Source: Zoogloeaceae bacterium (GTDB taxonomy: Bacteria > Pseudomonadota > Gammaproteobacteria > Burkholderiales > Rhodocyclaceae). Taken from it: a DNA stretch of 64,000 nt. Location of the stretch: contig JACKMC010000003.1 in the NCBI GenBank assembly GCA_024235595.1, forward strand, positions 186,001 through 250,000, written 5' to 3'. The position numbers and the translations under genes are program-made. The notes beneath the pieces were generated by a model. It ran no database searches. It had not been told where the DNA came from and saw nothing but the letters and a program-made list of their open reading frames with translations. Shown here piece after piece: positions 8,914 to 16,863 of this stretch; the first letter of the stretch is position 1; each line of letters begins with the position of its first letter.

Positions 8914-8931
8914 TGTCGCCTTGGCCAGACA
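8914..8931. promoter_or_regulatory. QseF/GlrR-type activator site, perfect TGTC-N10-GACA (proximal)
   Basis: TGTCGCCTTGGCCAGACA. This fits exactly the TGTC-N10-GACA motif that I recall for enterobacterial GlrR (QseF). Its centre is about 102 bp upstream of the predicted start of the BON transcript, a normal enhancer distance for sigma54 promoters. Confidence 0.65.
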
Positions 8932-8971
8932 CCGAACCGCACCTCACAGCCAAGTCCTTGAATTTGCTTGA

Positions 8972-10378
8972 CTATTCCTGTCGCTGAGGCCCAACACCTT
9001 CGCTGCTCGAGCGAAACAGCGCCGGTGTGAGTTCATGCTTCTGCAGCAGGCGGTAGAACTCGGTCCGGTTTCGATCCGCCAGACGGGCTGCGTCCGAGAC
9101 ATTGCCATCGGTGAGTTTCAGAAGCTGAATCAGATAGTTGCGCTCAAATCGCTGTTTCGCATCCGCGTAGGTGAGCGCCTCCATGCTGGGAAGCCGCAAT
9201 GCCCGCAGCACCAGCGATAGCGGGATCAGCGGCGTGGTGGTGAGCGCACACACCTGCTCGACCACGTTGTAGAGCTGGCGCACGTTGCCGGGCCAGGGCG
9301 CGGTGACCAGCGCCTCCATCGCCTCGGGCGCAAATCCGTTTACCGACTTGCGATACTTGTCGGCAAGCTGCTGCAGGAAATGACTGGCCAGCAGCGGAAT
9401 ATCCTCGCGACGCTCGGCGAGCTGCGGCAGGCTCAGCGAGACCACGTTGAGTCGATAGTACAGATCCTCGCGGAATTGCCCCTCGGCCATTGCGAGGTCG
9501 AGATCGCGATGGGTGGCCGAGAGAATCCGGACGTCGATCGGCACCGCCCGTGTCGAACCGACAGGGCGCACCGCCCGCTCCTGCAATACTCGCAACAACT
9601 TTACCTGCAGCGGGAGCGGCATGTCGCCGATCTCGTCAAGGAACAGCGTACCGCCGTCGGCCGCCTGAAACAGGCCGTCATGCGAGCTTGACGCTCCGGT
9701 AAACGCGCCCTTGATATGGCCGAACAGTTCCGACTCGAGCAGCTGCTCCGGAATCGCCCCGCAGTTGATCGCCACGAAAGGCGCGGCACCACGCGGACTG
9801 GCGAGGTGAATCGCGCGCGCCAGCAGCTCCTTGCCCGACCCGCTCTCGCCGCGGATCAGGATGCTGGCATCCGAGCTTGCGACCATGCGCGTTTCCTCGA
9901 GCAGTTCCGCCATTCGACTGCTTCGGCTGACGATGGCGCTGCGCCAGCTGTCGTCTGCATGACGCACCGGCGTGGTACTGCCGGCCGATCCGAGATTCAG
10001 CGCTTGCTGGACCTTGTCCAACAGAACACGGCTGTCGAAAGGCTTGGTCAGATAGCCGTACACCCCCTTGGATGTCGCTTCGACGGCGTCCGGGATGCTG
10101 CCGTGCGCGGTCAGCAGAATTACGGGCAGCGAGGCGTGCTGGCGGCGGATCTCGTCGAACAGCGCGAGACCGTCACGATCCGGCAGCCTTACATCGCTGA
10201 TCACCAGATCGGGGCGCTCGGCCGCCAGGCGGGCAAGCGCAGCTTCGGCGCTGTCAGCGGTTGTCACGCGGTATCCATTGGCGGTAAGACGCATCGACAG
10301 CAACCGCAGCAGGTCTGCATCGTCGTCGACCACCAGCAGGTGCGCGCCATCGACCGGGATCAGTTCGCCAATCGTCAT
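8972..10378 (-). CDS. qseF: Sigma54-dependent response regulator QseF (GlrR)
   Basis: 468 residues: receiver domain (about 12-125, phospho-acceptor D62 in ISDVRLPDRDG), AAA+ domain (about 145-380) and a C-terminal Fis-type HTH (about 415-455). Walker A is GESGSGKE (177-184), the sigma54-contact loop is an intact GAFTGA (224-229), and Walker B is GGTLFLDEIGDM. It should activate transcription only from sigma54 promoters after phosphorylation by QseE. The gene order qseE-qseG-qseF is that of enterobacteria (glrK-qseG-glrR). Its ATG overlaps the qseG stop (ATGA). The last codons carry a degenerate copy of its own predicted binding site, used for the downstream BON gene. Confidence 0.92.
   Translation of the reverse strand: MTIGELIPVDGAHLLVVDDDADLLRLLSMRLTANGYRVTTADSAEAALARLAAERPDLVISDVRLPDRDGLALFDEIRRQHASLPVILLTAHGSIPDAVEATSKGVYGYLTKPFDSRVLLDKVQQALNLGSAGSTTPVRHADDSWRSAIVSRSSRMAELLEETRMVASSDASILIRGESGSGKELLARAIHLASPRGAAPFVAINCGAIPEQLLESELFGHIKGAFTGASSSHDGLFQAADGGTLFLDEIGDMPLPLQVKLLRVLQERAVRPVGSTRAVPIDVRILSATHRDLDLAMAEGQFREDLYYRLNVVSLSLPQLAERREDIPLLASHFLQQLADKYRKSVNGFAPEAMEALVTAPWPGNVRQLYNVVEQVCALTTTPLIPLSLVLRALRLPSMEALTYADAKQRFERNYLIQLLKLTDGNVSDAARLADRNRTEFYRLLQKHELTPALFRSSSEGVGPQRQE
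8979..8996. promoter_or_regulatory. QseF/GlrR-type activator site, one mismatch (distal)
   Basis: TGTCGCTGAGGCCCAACA, one base away from TGTC-N10-GACA. It lies within the last codons of qseF, 65 bp upstream (relative to the BON gene) of the perfect proximal site. The same two-site layout occurs in front of the bactofilin gene. Confidence 0.5.
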
Positions 10379-10968
10379 TGCGTCTTCTCCGGACTCATCG
10401 ATGGCAATGGCGTGACCGGGCGGGTCGGCAGGCTGCGTTCGATGGCGGCAAGCGCATCGAGCTTCTCTTGCAACTGCTCCGCCCGCCGCTGGCTTTCGCG
10501 CGCGATCTGACCGAGCTTGTCCGCCTGCACGCCCAGCTTGAGGCGCTCAGCATATTGATCGACAAGCACGCGCACCAGCGGCTGCAGGGCAATGGCATCG
10601 GCATCGACGGATCGTTGAACGGATTCGAGCAAGCCCAAGGCCTTCCCGAGTTCGACGTTGCCGCCATCATTGCCCAACAGGATCGCCTGCTGGACCAGCA
10701 TCGGCGCGTCCTGGGCTTGCGCCGCCAACTTGCTTCTGAGCCTCGCCTGCTCGCTTGCGGAGAGCTTCTGGCTGCTCTGGTAAAACGCCAGCAGTGCGCG
10801 CAGGCTCAGGTCTTCGGCCTGACGCACCGAGACTGCCTCGACGCGGGTCGGCCGCGGCTTGGGTATGTTTGCCGGCAGAGACGCATCGTTGTCGGATCTG
10901 GACGCAGGCCCGCTGCAGCCGGCCAGGATCAGGCACACGATTAAGGGGAAGCTTGATTCAATTTTCAT
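10375..10968 (-). CDS. qseG: Outer membrane lipoprotein QseG-like
   Basis: 197 residues starting MKIESSFPLIVCLILAGC: a lipoprotein signal with lipobox LAGC, so it should be lipidated at C18. The rest is helical and glutamine/alanine-rich with a predicted coiled coil near the end (about 150-185). Overall sequence identity to enterobacterial QseG is not obvious by eye, so the name rests mainly on position between the QseE kinase and QseF and on the lipoprotein type. In enterobacteria QseG is an outer membrane lipoprotein that interacts with the kinase QseE and helps its activity. It overlaps qseE by 11 bp and qseF by 4 bp, so all three are translationally coupled. Confidence 0.78.
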   Translation of the reverse strand: MKIESSFPLIVCLILAGCSGPASRSDNDASLPANIPKPRPTRVEAVSVRQAEDLSLRALLAFYQSSQKLSASEQARLRSKLAAQAQDAPMLVQQAILLGNDGGNVELGKALGLLESVQRSVDADAIALQPLVRVLVDQYAERLKLGVQADKLGQIARESQRRAEQLQEKLDALAAIERSLPTRPVTPLPSMSPEKTQ

Positions 10969-12361
10969 AGGGTACTTCGATTCTGAAACGTGCGCCGCGC
11001 TCACTCGGCATCAACTTGACCTGGCCGCCATGCGCAACTACGAGCTCGCGAACGATGGACAGCCCGATCCCGCTGCCCGAACCTGCCCTCGCCGGCCGTC
11101 GCGTGCCCTGATAGAACGGGTCGAAAATACGCTCTGCGTCAGCCACAGCCACGCCGGGCCCGTCATCGAGGCATTCGATGGCGAGCACCGCATCTTCCCG
11201 GCTCACCAAGAAGCGGATCTTGCCGCCCGCGGGGGTGAATCCGATCGCGTTGGAGAGCAGATTTCCGATCACGATACCAAGTTTCTCGGGATCCGCCTGA
11301 ATCGGTGGAGCGCTGCCCGCCACTTGGACACCGGCGTCACGCGAGCGCCACTGCAGCGACTGCTCGCGGACCACCTGCTCGACCAGCGCCCGCGGGCTGA
11401 ACACCTGCCGGCGAAGGCGACGCGCATCGAACGCCGCGGCGTTATAACCCAACAGTGCCTCGATGCGCGCCTGCAGCGTAAGGCTGTTCTGCTGCAATAT
11501 CTTGACGATCTCCACCTGCGCCTCGGAAAGCGGTCCCGCCACCCGATCCTCGAGCAGCGCCACGCCCTCCCGCAAGGCGGCAAGCGGCGTCTTGAGTTCG
11601 TGCGAAACATGGCGCAGCACTCTCAAGCGATCCGCCTCGAGATCCGCGAGCCGCTGACGCAGCCAGTCCAGCCGCCGGCCGATCCGCCTGAGGTCAGCGG
11701 GGCCCAAAATATCGATCGAACGATCGAAGCGGCTCTCCCCCAGACCCTCGATGGCACGTTCGAGCCGCGCGACCGGGCGCACCAGCCAACGCCCGAAGAG
11801 CAGCGCAAGGATCAGGCTGCCGACAATCGCCGCCGCCACCTGCCAGCCCAGCAGTACGCGGTTGTTCTCCAATTCGACAAGGAGATCACGGTTGTGCACC
11901 TCCATCGCGCGTCGCCCCTGCAGGGCGAGCAATTCGTTCAGCGCGCTCAATCGCGAGAGCGCATTGCCCACCCGTTCAGCGTCAGCCGGCTCGCCCAACA
12001 CCGCAACGAGGTCGTCGGCGGTGCGACGCCATGAGGCCAGTGTCGTTGCGAAGTTGGGCATTTCGAGGCCCTCGAGCTGCTTCACGGCTTCGAGAGCCTC
12101 GCGTTTTGCCCTGCCAAGGCGCTCGAGCAAGGCCGCATCCTCCAGCACCAGGTACTGACGGGCGCTGCGTTCGATATCCACCGATCGCTCGCCAATCAAC
12201 TGGATTGCCGCGGTAAGCTGCAGGGCGTTCTGAGCGGCACGGTGGCTCTGACCCGCGAAGTTTTCGAGCATGCGAAGGCCCTGGATTGCGGCACCGCTGA
12301 GCACCAGGGCAATCAGGACGAAGGCGAGCAACAACAGTTGCCGGAAGGAAATGCGCGACAT
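10958..12361 (-). CDS. qseE: Sensor histidine kinase QseE (GlrK)
   Basis: 467 residues. A membrane segment (about 7-27), a mostly helical periplasmic region (about 30-170), a second membrane segment (about 173-191), HAMP (about 192-245), HisKA with H254 in HVSHELKTPLAAL, and HATPase (about 350-465) with N (LLSNAIGF), DDGPGV and GSGSGIGLSIV boxes. It phosphorylates QseF. In enterobacteria this system responds to envelope or surface conditions and controls sigma54-dependent genes such as glmY. The start chosen is the ATG before SRISFRQLLLL; a 74-codon in-frame extension upstream is not protein-like and would cover the regulatory sites at 12.5 kb. Confidence 0.9.
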   Translation of the reverse strand: MSRISFRQLLLLAFVLIALVLSGAAIQGLRMLENFAGQSHRAAQNALQLTAAIQLIGERSVDIERSARQYLVLEDAALLERLGRAKREALEAVKQLEGLEMPNFATTLASWRRTADDLVAVLGEPADAERVGNALSRLSALNELLALQGRRAMEVHNRDLLVELENNRVLLGWQVAAAIVGSLILALLFGRWLVRPVARLERAIEGLGESRFDRSIDILGPADLRRIGRRLDWLRQRLADLEADRLRVLRHVSHELKTPLAALREGVALLEDRVAGPLSEAQVEIVKILQQNSLTLQARIEALLGYNAAAFDARRLRRQVFSPRALVEQVVREQSLQWRSRDAGVQVAGSAPPIQADPEKLGIVIGNLLSNAIGFTPAGGKIRFLVSREDAVLAIECLDDGPGVAVADAERIFDPFYQGTRRPARAGSGSGIGLSIVRELVVAHGGQVKLMPSERGARFRIEVPYEN

Positions 12362-12507
12362 TCTCGGGGTCTGGACTGCGGCGGGGGTCAGGCTCGCGAG
12401 TGTAGGGAATGCGGAGTCGGCAGGAAAGTAAGGAAATGAAAGCCAATCCCTCTTTCGCAACCAGAAACAAGGGCGTTTTTCACGCTTCACCGCAGCCAGG
12501 AGGTAAG

Positions 12508-12525
12508 CGTCGCCAAATAGCGACA
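12508..12525. promoter_or_regulatory. QseF/GlrR-type activator site, one mismatch (distal, bactofilin side)
   Basis: CGTCGCCAAATAGCGACA, one base from TGTC-N10-GACA. It lies 67 bp upstream of the perfect proximal copy and about 177 bp upstream of the predicted bactofilin transcription start. The inner half-sites GTCGC...GCGAC are shared with the proximal copy. Confidence 0.55.
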
Positions 12526-12574
12526 TGAACTTGTTGTTTTTAATCATGAACTTGTCGATTTTCTGCAATTCCCA

Positions 12575-12592
12575 TGTCGCCACACAGCGACA
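12575..12592. promoter_or_regulatory. QseF/GlrR-type activator site, perfect (proximal, bactofilin side)
   Basis: TGTCGCCACACAGCGACA: exact TGTC-N10-GACA and a 6-bp-arm palindrome (TGTCGC/GCGACA). It is centred about 110 bp upstream of the predicted start of the bactofilin transcript. The 386 bp between qseE and the bactofilin gene hold no gene, only this control region. Confidence 0.68.
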
Positions 12593-12667
12593 GTTCTACC
12601 CCAAAGGCAAAGGGGGATCTTCGCTGCACTGCACCCAAACCCATGTTTGCAAAGGCATTCCAAAACC

Positions 12668-12683
12668 TGGCATTGCAATTGCT
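12668..12683 (+). promoter_or_regulatory. Sigma54 (-24/-12) promoter of the bactofilin gene
   Basis: TGGCATTGCAATTGCT: the -24 GG and -12 GC are 10 bp apart and the TTGCT half is intact. It is preceded by CC, giving a good overall match to the sigma54 consensus. The predicted start is near 12694, giving a leader of about 54 bases that ends in a GAGGAG ribosome binding site. Confidence 0.75.
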
Positions 12684-12747
12684 TATCTGCACCCCGGGGA
12701 GGCGGCCGCCTCTTCTCCGGTCAGGAACACACAGCTGAGGAGCCCAA

Positions 12748-13374
12748 ATGTTCAACAAGCAAAACCTCTTCACGAAACATCAAGAGAATCTCGCCGAGCG
12801 CAAATCGTCGCTCACAAGCAATACCGCCACCACCCCGTCGAGCCCGACCGGAGGCTCGCTGGGTACAGGTACGGGAACGGCGACATCACCGCTGTCGGCA
12901 AGCGGCACCTCGGGCAGCACCGCATCAGCGCAATCGGCCTCGCGCGAGGCCCAGCCGATCGCCAAGGGCACTCCGGCAGCGGCCCCCGAGAGCGACCAGG
13001 AGCCCGCCAGCCGCCTAATCGTCGGCCCGGACGTCAAGCTCAAGGGCGCGGAGATCCTCGATTGCGACACCCTGGTGGTGGAAGGTCGCGTCGAAGCGAC
13101 CATGGACAGTCGCGTGATCAGGATCGCGGAACAAGGCTCTTTCGCGGGCAAGGTCGGCATCGACATCGCCGAAATCTATGGCCGTTTCGACGGTGAACTC
13201 ACGGCCCGCCAGCAACTCATCATTCACGCCACGGGGCGCGTAAGCGGCACCATCCGATACGGAAAGATCCTCATCGAGGAAGGTGGCGAAGTTTCCGGCG
13301 ACGTGAAATCCCTGGCCCACGGTGAAAGCGAAGCCGCAAGGGTCAAGCCGGTGGTGGTCAGCTCGAACAACTGA
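12748..13374 (+). CDS. Bactofilin (polymer-forming cytoskeletal protein)
   Basis: 208 residues. The first 85 or so are a Ser/Thr/Gly/Ala-rich disordered tail. Residues about 88-195 form the bactofilin beta-helix domain (LIVGPDVKLKGAEI, LVVEGRVEATMDS, GKVGIDIAEIYGRFDG, then SGTIRYGKILIEEGGEVSGD). Bactofilins polymerise without nucleotides and place envelope-modifying proteins in the cell. The N-terminal part here is longer than usual. The start has a clear GAGGAG site. The gene is preceded by a sigma54 promoter with QseF-type sites, which links it to the divergent qseEGF operon. The FeeM-like gene follows 150 bp later on the same strand. Confidence 0.9.
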   Translation: MFNKQNLFTKHQENLAERKSSLTSNTATTPSSPTGGSLGTGTGTATSPLSASGTSGSTASAQSASREAQPIAKGTPAAAPESDQEPASRLIVGPDVKLKGAEILDCDTLVVEGRVEATMDSRVIRIAEQGSFAGKVGIDIAEIYGRFDGELTARQQLIIHATGRVSGTIRYGKILIEEGGEVSGDVKSLAHGESEAARVKPVVVSSNN

Positions 13375-13524
13375 TTCATGATCAGCCCGCTCGCGGCATT
13401 GCGCGGCGCGCGATGCCCGGCGGGGCCGAGACGATCGAAGGCAGGTCCCGGCCCGAGCGGCGGGATCCTTCTAACTGTGCGTGGCGCTTTCGTACCATTC
13501 AGTCATTTTTGCGGAACCATCAAC

Positions 13525-14289
13525 ATGAACTCAAGTGGATCGCACGTTCATAACTCGGCCCATCATGGCAAGACCATTACGCGTCAACGTAGTCGCGAGG
13601 CGTTCTATCAACACAAAATGCCTCACAACGCGAACGTCCCTAAGCACAAGACCGGCAGGAGCGCCCACCACGGCGCCTTTACGCTCGCGAGCCATGGCGG
13701 CGGACACCACGCTGCCGGTCACCTCGTCGAACGCATGTATTCGCGCCGCGGCCTCAATATTTCAGCGCACCGTGACGACCACATCGACCCCAATCGACTC
13801 GTGATCACGGCAGGCACGGAAGAGCAGGTCTTCGGCACCATGACCCTCGGCTTCGATCATGCCGAGGGACTGCTTGCCGAGGCCCGCTACGCTGAGCAGA
13901 TCAACGCTCTGCGAAGCCGGGGGGCTCGGATCTGCGAAATCACCCGGCTTGCGATCGATGCGAGCACCGGCTCGAAGCAGATCCTTGCGGCACTGTTCCA
14001 GCTCGGCCATATCCATAGTCGACAGATCCGGCGCATGACCGACGCGATCATCGAGGTACACCCCCGCCATTCCGCCTTTTACGCCCGAATGTTGGGATTC
14101 TCGCGGATCGGCGACGAAACGATCTGCCCACGCGTGAATGCGGCGGCGGTGTTGATGCACATCGATCTCGCCCACGCCGACGCAATGATTGCGCGCCACG
14201 CGGGATTTCGCGAGCCCGGCGAGAAGAGCCTCTACCCCTATTTCCTGCCTGCGGAAGAGCAACCGGCGCTGCTCGCCCACTGCGGCTGA
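13525..14289 (+). CDS. FeeM-like N-acyl amino acid synthase (GNAT fold)
   Basis: 254 residues. The first about 75 are rich in histidine and basic residues (HHGKTITRQRSREA, HGGGHHAAGH) and look disordered. Residues about 85-245 fit the FeeM/GNAT acyltransferase family seen in many betaproteobacteria: VITAGTEEQVFGTMTLGFD, EITRLAIDASTGSKQI, and HPRHSAFYARMLGFSRIG. FeeM-type enzymes join an acyl chain from acyl-ACP to an amino acid. The substrate here is unknown. The start is uncertain: this ATG has only a weak GGAA upstream, and an upstream in-frame extension has no protein character. It may be read together with the bactofilin gene. Confidence 0.7.
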   Translation: MNSSGSHVHNSAHHGKTITRQRSREAFYQHKMPHNANVPKHKTGRSAHHGAFTLASHGGGHHAAGHLVERMYSRRGLNISAHRDDHIDPNRLVITAGTEEQVFGTMTLGFDHAEGLLAEARYAEQINALRSRGARICEITRLAIDASTGSKQILAALFQLGHIHSRQIRRMTDAIIEVHPRHSAFYARMLGFSRIGDETICPRVNAAAVLMHIDLAHADAMIARHAGFREPGEKSLYPYFLPAEEQPALLAHCG

Positions 14290-14570
14290 GACCCTCGTCA
14301 CGACGCAGCACCAAGGCATGCGCCAATGAGGCCGCCGGGCCCGGCCGAGCACGCCGCAGCGGCTTGCGTCGACCCGCGCCAATGGCTTGCCGATGCAGAT
14401 CGACACTGAAACCGGGTTATCCGTGCGATCGCGTGTGGGGCATTGAACAAGCGTGAATGAAAGTAAGTATGCAGGCGGCAGGCTGCATGGCAGCGGCTGA
14501 ACGTCGGGCTTGCACGCAGCCGCTGCTGGAGTAAGCTTGCGGCCTGTTTTGACAAAGACACAACTCCCAA

Positions 14571-16235
14571 ATGGCTCAATACGTAATGTCCATGCTCCGC
14601 GTGAGCAAGGTCGTGCCGCCTAAGCGGCAAATCATCAAGGATATTTCGCTCTCCTTCTTCCCCGGCGCCAAGATCGGCCTGCTGGGTCTCAATGGCTCGG
14701 GAAAATCAACGGTATTGCGCATCATGGCCGGCGTCGACAAGGAGTTCGATGGCGAGGTCCAGCACCTGGCCGGACAACGTATCGGCTACCTGCCCCAGGA
14801 GCCCGAGCTCGATCCGGCCAAGACGGTCAGGGAAGAAGTCGAATCCGGGCTTGGCGAAATCATGGAGGCGCGCCAGAAGCTCGAGGCGGTCTATGCCGCC
14901 TACGCCGAGCCGGATGCGGATTTCGACAAGCTCGCCGAGGAACAGGCCCGATACGAGAACATCCTCGCCACGGCCGGCGCCGACATCGAGACGCAGATGG
15001 AGATCGCCGCCGACGCCCTGCGCCTCGCGCCGTGGGACGCGGTCATCGGCCAGTTGTCCGGCGGCGAGAAGCGCCGGGTGGCGCTTTGCAAGCTGTTGCT
15101 GTCGAGGCCAGACATGCTCTTGCTGGACGAGCCCACCAACCACCTGGACGCTGAATCGGTGGACTGGTTGGAACAGTTCCTGACCCGTTTCCCTGGAACG
15201 GTGGTCGCCGTCACCCATGATCGCTACTTCCTCGACAACGCGGCTGAATGGATCCTGGAACTCGATCGCGGCCACGGCATTCCCTGGAAAGGCAATTACT
15301 CCTCATGGCTGGAGCAAAAGGGCGATCGCCTGGCGCAGGAAGCCAAGCAGGAAGCCGCGCACATGAAGGCGATGAAGACCGAGCTGGAATGGGCGCGCTC
15401 CAACCCCAAGGCTCGCCAGGCGAAATCGAAGGCCCGCCTCGCCCGCTACGACGAGATGTCGAGCGTCGAATACCAGCGCCGCAACGAAACCCAGGAAATC
15501 TTCATTCCGCCCGGCGAGCGCCTCGGCGACAAGGTCATCGAATTCAAGGAGGTATCGAAAGCCTTCGGCAACAAGCTGCTCATGGACAAGGTCAGCTTCA
15601 GCATTCCACCGGGCGCCATCGTCGGTGTGATTGGCCCCAACGGCGCGGGCAAATCGACCTTGTTCAGGATGATCGAAGGTCGCGACACCCCGGACTCCGG
15701 CGAGGTGGAGATCGGCTCCACGGTGCAGATTGCCGCGGTAGACCAAAGCCGCGAGGGCCTGGCGAACGACAAGACCGTTTTCGAGGCGATTTCCGACGGC
15801 GCCGACGTGCTCACGGTGGGCCGCTTCGAGATGCCCAGCCGTGCCTACATCGGCCGCTTCAATTTCAAGGGCGGCGACCAACAGAAAATCGTCGGCAACC
15901 TCTCGGGTGGCGAGCGCGGCCGTCTGCACCTGGCCAAGACATTGATCGAGGGCGGCAACGTCCTGCTGCTCGACGAGCCCTCGAACGACCTCGATGTGGA
16001 AACCCTGCGGGCCCTCGAAGATGCGCTGCTAGAGTTCGCCGGCTGCGCCTTGGTGATCTCTCACGATCGCTGGTTCCTCGATCGCATCTGCACCCACATC
16101 CTGGCTGCCGAAGGTGACTCGCAATGGACCTTCTACGCCGGCAACTACCAGGAATACGAAGAAGACAAGAAAAAGCGGCTCGGAGAGGACGGCGCCAAAC
16201 CCCGGCGCATTCGCTACAAACCGATCGCGCGTTAA
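14571..16235 (+). CDS. ettA: Energy-dependent translational throttle protein EttA
   Basis: 554 residues, the normal length. Two ABC-F ATPase domains: Walker A GLNGSGKS and LSGGEKRR with LLLDEPTNHLD in the first, GPNGAGKS and LSGGERGR with LLLDEPSNDLD in the second. They are joined by a linker (about 240-310) with the EttA-type arginine/lysine-rich segment NPKARQAKSKARLARYDEM. EttA binds the ribosomal E site and gates the first elongation steps according to the ATP/ADP ratio. It is a single gene with a strong terminator right after the stop. Confidence 0.96.
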   Translation: MAQYVMSMLRVSKVVPPKRQIIKDISLSFFPGAKIGLLGLNGSGKSTVLRIMAGVDKEFDGEVQHLAGQRIGYLPQEPELDPAKTVREEVESGLGEIMEARQKLEAVYAAYAEPDADFDKLAEEQARYENILATAGADIETQMEIAADALRLAPWDAVIGQLSGGEKRRVALCKLLLSRPDMLLLDEPTNHLDAESVDWLEQFLTRFPGTVVAVTHDRYFLDNAAEWILELDRGHGIPWKGNYSSWLEQKGDRLAQEAKQEAAHMKAMKTELEWARSNPKARQAKSKARLARYDEMSSVEYQRRNETQEIFIPPGERLGDKVIEFKEVSKAFGNKLLMDKVSFSIPPGAIVGVIGPNGAGKSTLFRMIEGRDTPDSGEVEIGSTVQIAAVDQSREGLANDKTVFEAISDGADVLTVGRFEMPSRAYIGRFNFKGGDQQKIVGNLSGGERGRLHLAKTLIEGGNVLLLDEPSNDLDVETLRALEDALLEFAGCALVISHDRWFLDRICTHILAAEGDSQWTFYAGNYQEYEEDKKKRLGEDGAKPRRIRYKPIAR

Positions 16236-16250
16236 GCCTTCATCGCCACC

Positions 16251-16275
16251 ACCGGGTCATCGACCCGGTTTTTTT
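16251..16275 (+). terminator. Rho-independent terminator after ettA
   Basis: Stem ACCGGGTC / GACCCGGT with loop ATC, followed by a run of seven T. It starts 16 bp after the ettA stop. Confidence 0.9.
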
Positions 16276-16311
16276 GCCTTATGGTTCCCGACCGCCGCGG
16301 GTCACCCGTCT

Positions 16312-16863
16312 TCAGGCGAACCCGAGGCCGCCCGCCAGGGCGCCGACCGCGATGAGCCAGATCGGGCTGATCTTGCTGCGCAGCAATACGACCACCGTAG
16401 CGGCCATGAGCGCCAGCGCGCCGAACCGGTGCTCGGGATTGCCGAAGAATGGCAGCATGAGCACCCATGCGGTGGCGGCGATGAGCCCGACCGAGATCGG
16501 TGCGAGCCCCGCGGTAAATGCGCGTACTGCCGGGGTATCGCGGTGTTTTCCGCCCCAGCGCCCGGCCCACAGCGAGAGCACCGTCGACGGCAGCAGGATG
16601 CCGACCATCGCGACCACGGCGCCGGCAAGCCCAGCTACCTGGTAGCCGAGGATCGGGACGAACAGCACATTGGGGCCAGGGGCCGCCTGGGCGAGTGCAA
16701 TCGACCCCGTAAACTGGCCGTCGGTCAGCCAGTGGCGCTGCTCGACGAGGTAGCGATGCATTTCGGGCGCAACCGACACCGCCCCGCCGACCGACAGCAT
16801 CGAAAGGGCCAGGAAGCGCAGGAACAGTTCCAGCAGATCGACACCGGCTGCCGCCCCGCTCAT
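16312..16863 (-). CDS. Chromate transporter, half-size subunit (second gene)
   Basis: 183 residues with several membrane segments. It carries the CHR domain signature in the N-terminal half: SVGGAVSVAPEMHRYLVEQRHWLTD and ALAQAAPGPNVLFV. Half-size CHR proteins come as adjacent pairs that form the antiparallel halves of one transporter; this is the partner of the overlapping upstream gene (ATGA overlap). Members export chromate or related oxyanions. In many environmental bacteria the true substrate may be sulfate-like or unknown. Confidence 0.88.
   Translation of the reverse strand: MSGAAAGVDLLELFLRFLALSMLSVGGAVSVAPEMHRYLVEQRHWLTDGQFTGSIALAQAAPGPNVLFVPILGYQVAGLAGAVVAMVGILLPSTVLSLWAGRWGGKHRDTPAVRAFTAGLAPISVGLIAATAWVLMLPFFGNPEHRFGALALMAATVVVLLRSKISPIWLIAVGALAGGLGFA

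Noticed and set aside
12524..12556. Direct repeat CATGAACTTGT before the bactofilin promoter as a regulator site
   Set aside because: It is real (22 bp apart) but partly overlaps the distal QseF-type site and matches no motif I know; it is probably a local duplication.
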